Shown piece after piece: positions 14,448 to 14,704 of a stretch of 14,704 bases of DNA; positions within the stretch are counted from its first letter, which is position 1, and each line of letters starts with the position of its first letter. Source of the DNA: DUPH01 sp035449085 (GTDB lineage: Bacteria; Verrucomicrobiota; Kiritimatiellia; RFP12; UBA1067). A program made the position numbers and the translations under genes. The DNA is taken from NCBI GenBank assembly GCA_035449085.1, contig DAOTKE010000091.1:1-14704 (forward strand), given 5' to 3'. The notes below the pieces were generated by a model, which worked only from the letters and a program-made list of their open reading frames with translations, did not search any database and was not told where the DNA came from.

Positions 14448-14704
14448 TTTCAATTGATCCGGTTTCGAGCGCTCCAGTGGTGTGGAAATTCAAGGGGCTG
14501 CTCGCAGCTCTATGAAAACTGAGTGATTACGTGATTGACCGCCCAGCGGTTCCAAATCAAGAATTCTTCGAGTTGCGAGGCTGCTGGATAGCGCGATTAG
14601 GAGCGGGCGGGGCGGCGATCCTCAGTTTTTCAAGCAAAAAATTTCTTCGGATCAGTAGTGTCCCAAAGATTTCACAGCAATTCCCCTTGAATCAGGTGGT
14701 TGTC
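14448..14704. other. Non-coding region after cas2 with nested inverted repeats; possible CRISPR leader and IS end
   Basis: No convincing gene and no CRISPR repeat are seen in these 257 bases. Two inverted-repeat pairs are nested: ATTCAAGGGG (14488-14497) with CCCCTTGAAT (14683-14692), and TGAAAACTGAG (14513-14523) with CTCAGTTTTTCA (14621-14632, one extra T). The A/T-rich stretch at about 14621-14648 just before a sharp change of sequence resembles a leader end. The bases from about 14652 (CAGTAGTGTCCC) resemble the ends of some IS4-type insertion sequences; this is from memory and is weak. Confidence 0.35.

Noticed and set aside
1..14704. tRNA, rRNA or riboswitch genes
   Set aside because: No cloverleaf, conserved rRNA stretch or known riboswitch core was recognised by eye on either strand; a covariance-model scan was not possible.

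Overview
The window looks like a chromosomal piece of a GC-rich bacterium of the Verrucomicrobia/Kiritimatiellota or Planctomycetes kind. This is an inference from three things: the TPR-like membrane protein pair, the single-chain E1 alpha-beta dehydrogenase, and a four-helix-bundle 'suffix' protein next to short GPI/RTY-coding repeats. No marker gene here settles the taxonomy.

Layout. (1) 62-2213, minus strand: two overlapping genes for secreted or membrane-anchored proteins, one TPR-like and one with a DnaJ-type zinc-finger motif, behind a very good sigma70-type promoter. (2) 2340-3833, plus: guaB (IMP dehydrogenase) with its own promoter and SD, followed by a 253-base gap holding a long hexamer-repeat hairpin. 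(3) 4087-7192, plus: a DeoR-family regulator with a palindrome against its start codon, then a fused E1 alpha-beta 2-oxoacid dehydrogenase, closed by an intrinsic terminator. (4) 7292-14447, plus: a type I-G (formerly I-U) CRISPR-Cas operon in the order cas3 HD fragment, csx17 (cas8-like), csb1 (cas7), csb2 (cas5-cas6 fusion), a four-helix-bundle gene, a cas4-cas1 remnant, cas2. (5) 14448-14704: non-coding, possibly the CRISPR leader and possibly an insertion-sequence end; no CRISPR repeat is visible.

The CRISPR locus is the unusual part. The Cascade-type genes (csx17, csb1, csb2) are complete and tightly coupled. Cas3 is reduced to its C-terminal HD nuclease part, with the helicase gone and the break lying beside a 21-bp-stem palindrome. 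The cas4-cas1 fusion, normally several hundred codons long, is collapsed to about 260 bases that still show the Cas4 start motif and one Cas1 motif. Cas2 is whole. A gene of the four-helix-bundle suffix family sits between csb2 and cas4 and is bracketed by a 27-base direct repeat made of 9-bp units. The same 9-bp unit occurs a third time inside the gene, read in another frame. As it stands the locus could make crRNA and an effector complex, but it lacks the Cas3 motor and the Cas1 integrase unless these are encoded elsewhere. It is either a decaying system or one re-used for binding without processive degradation.
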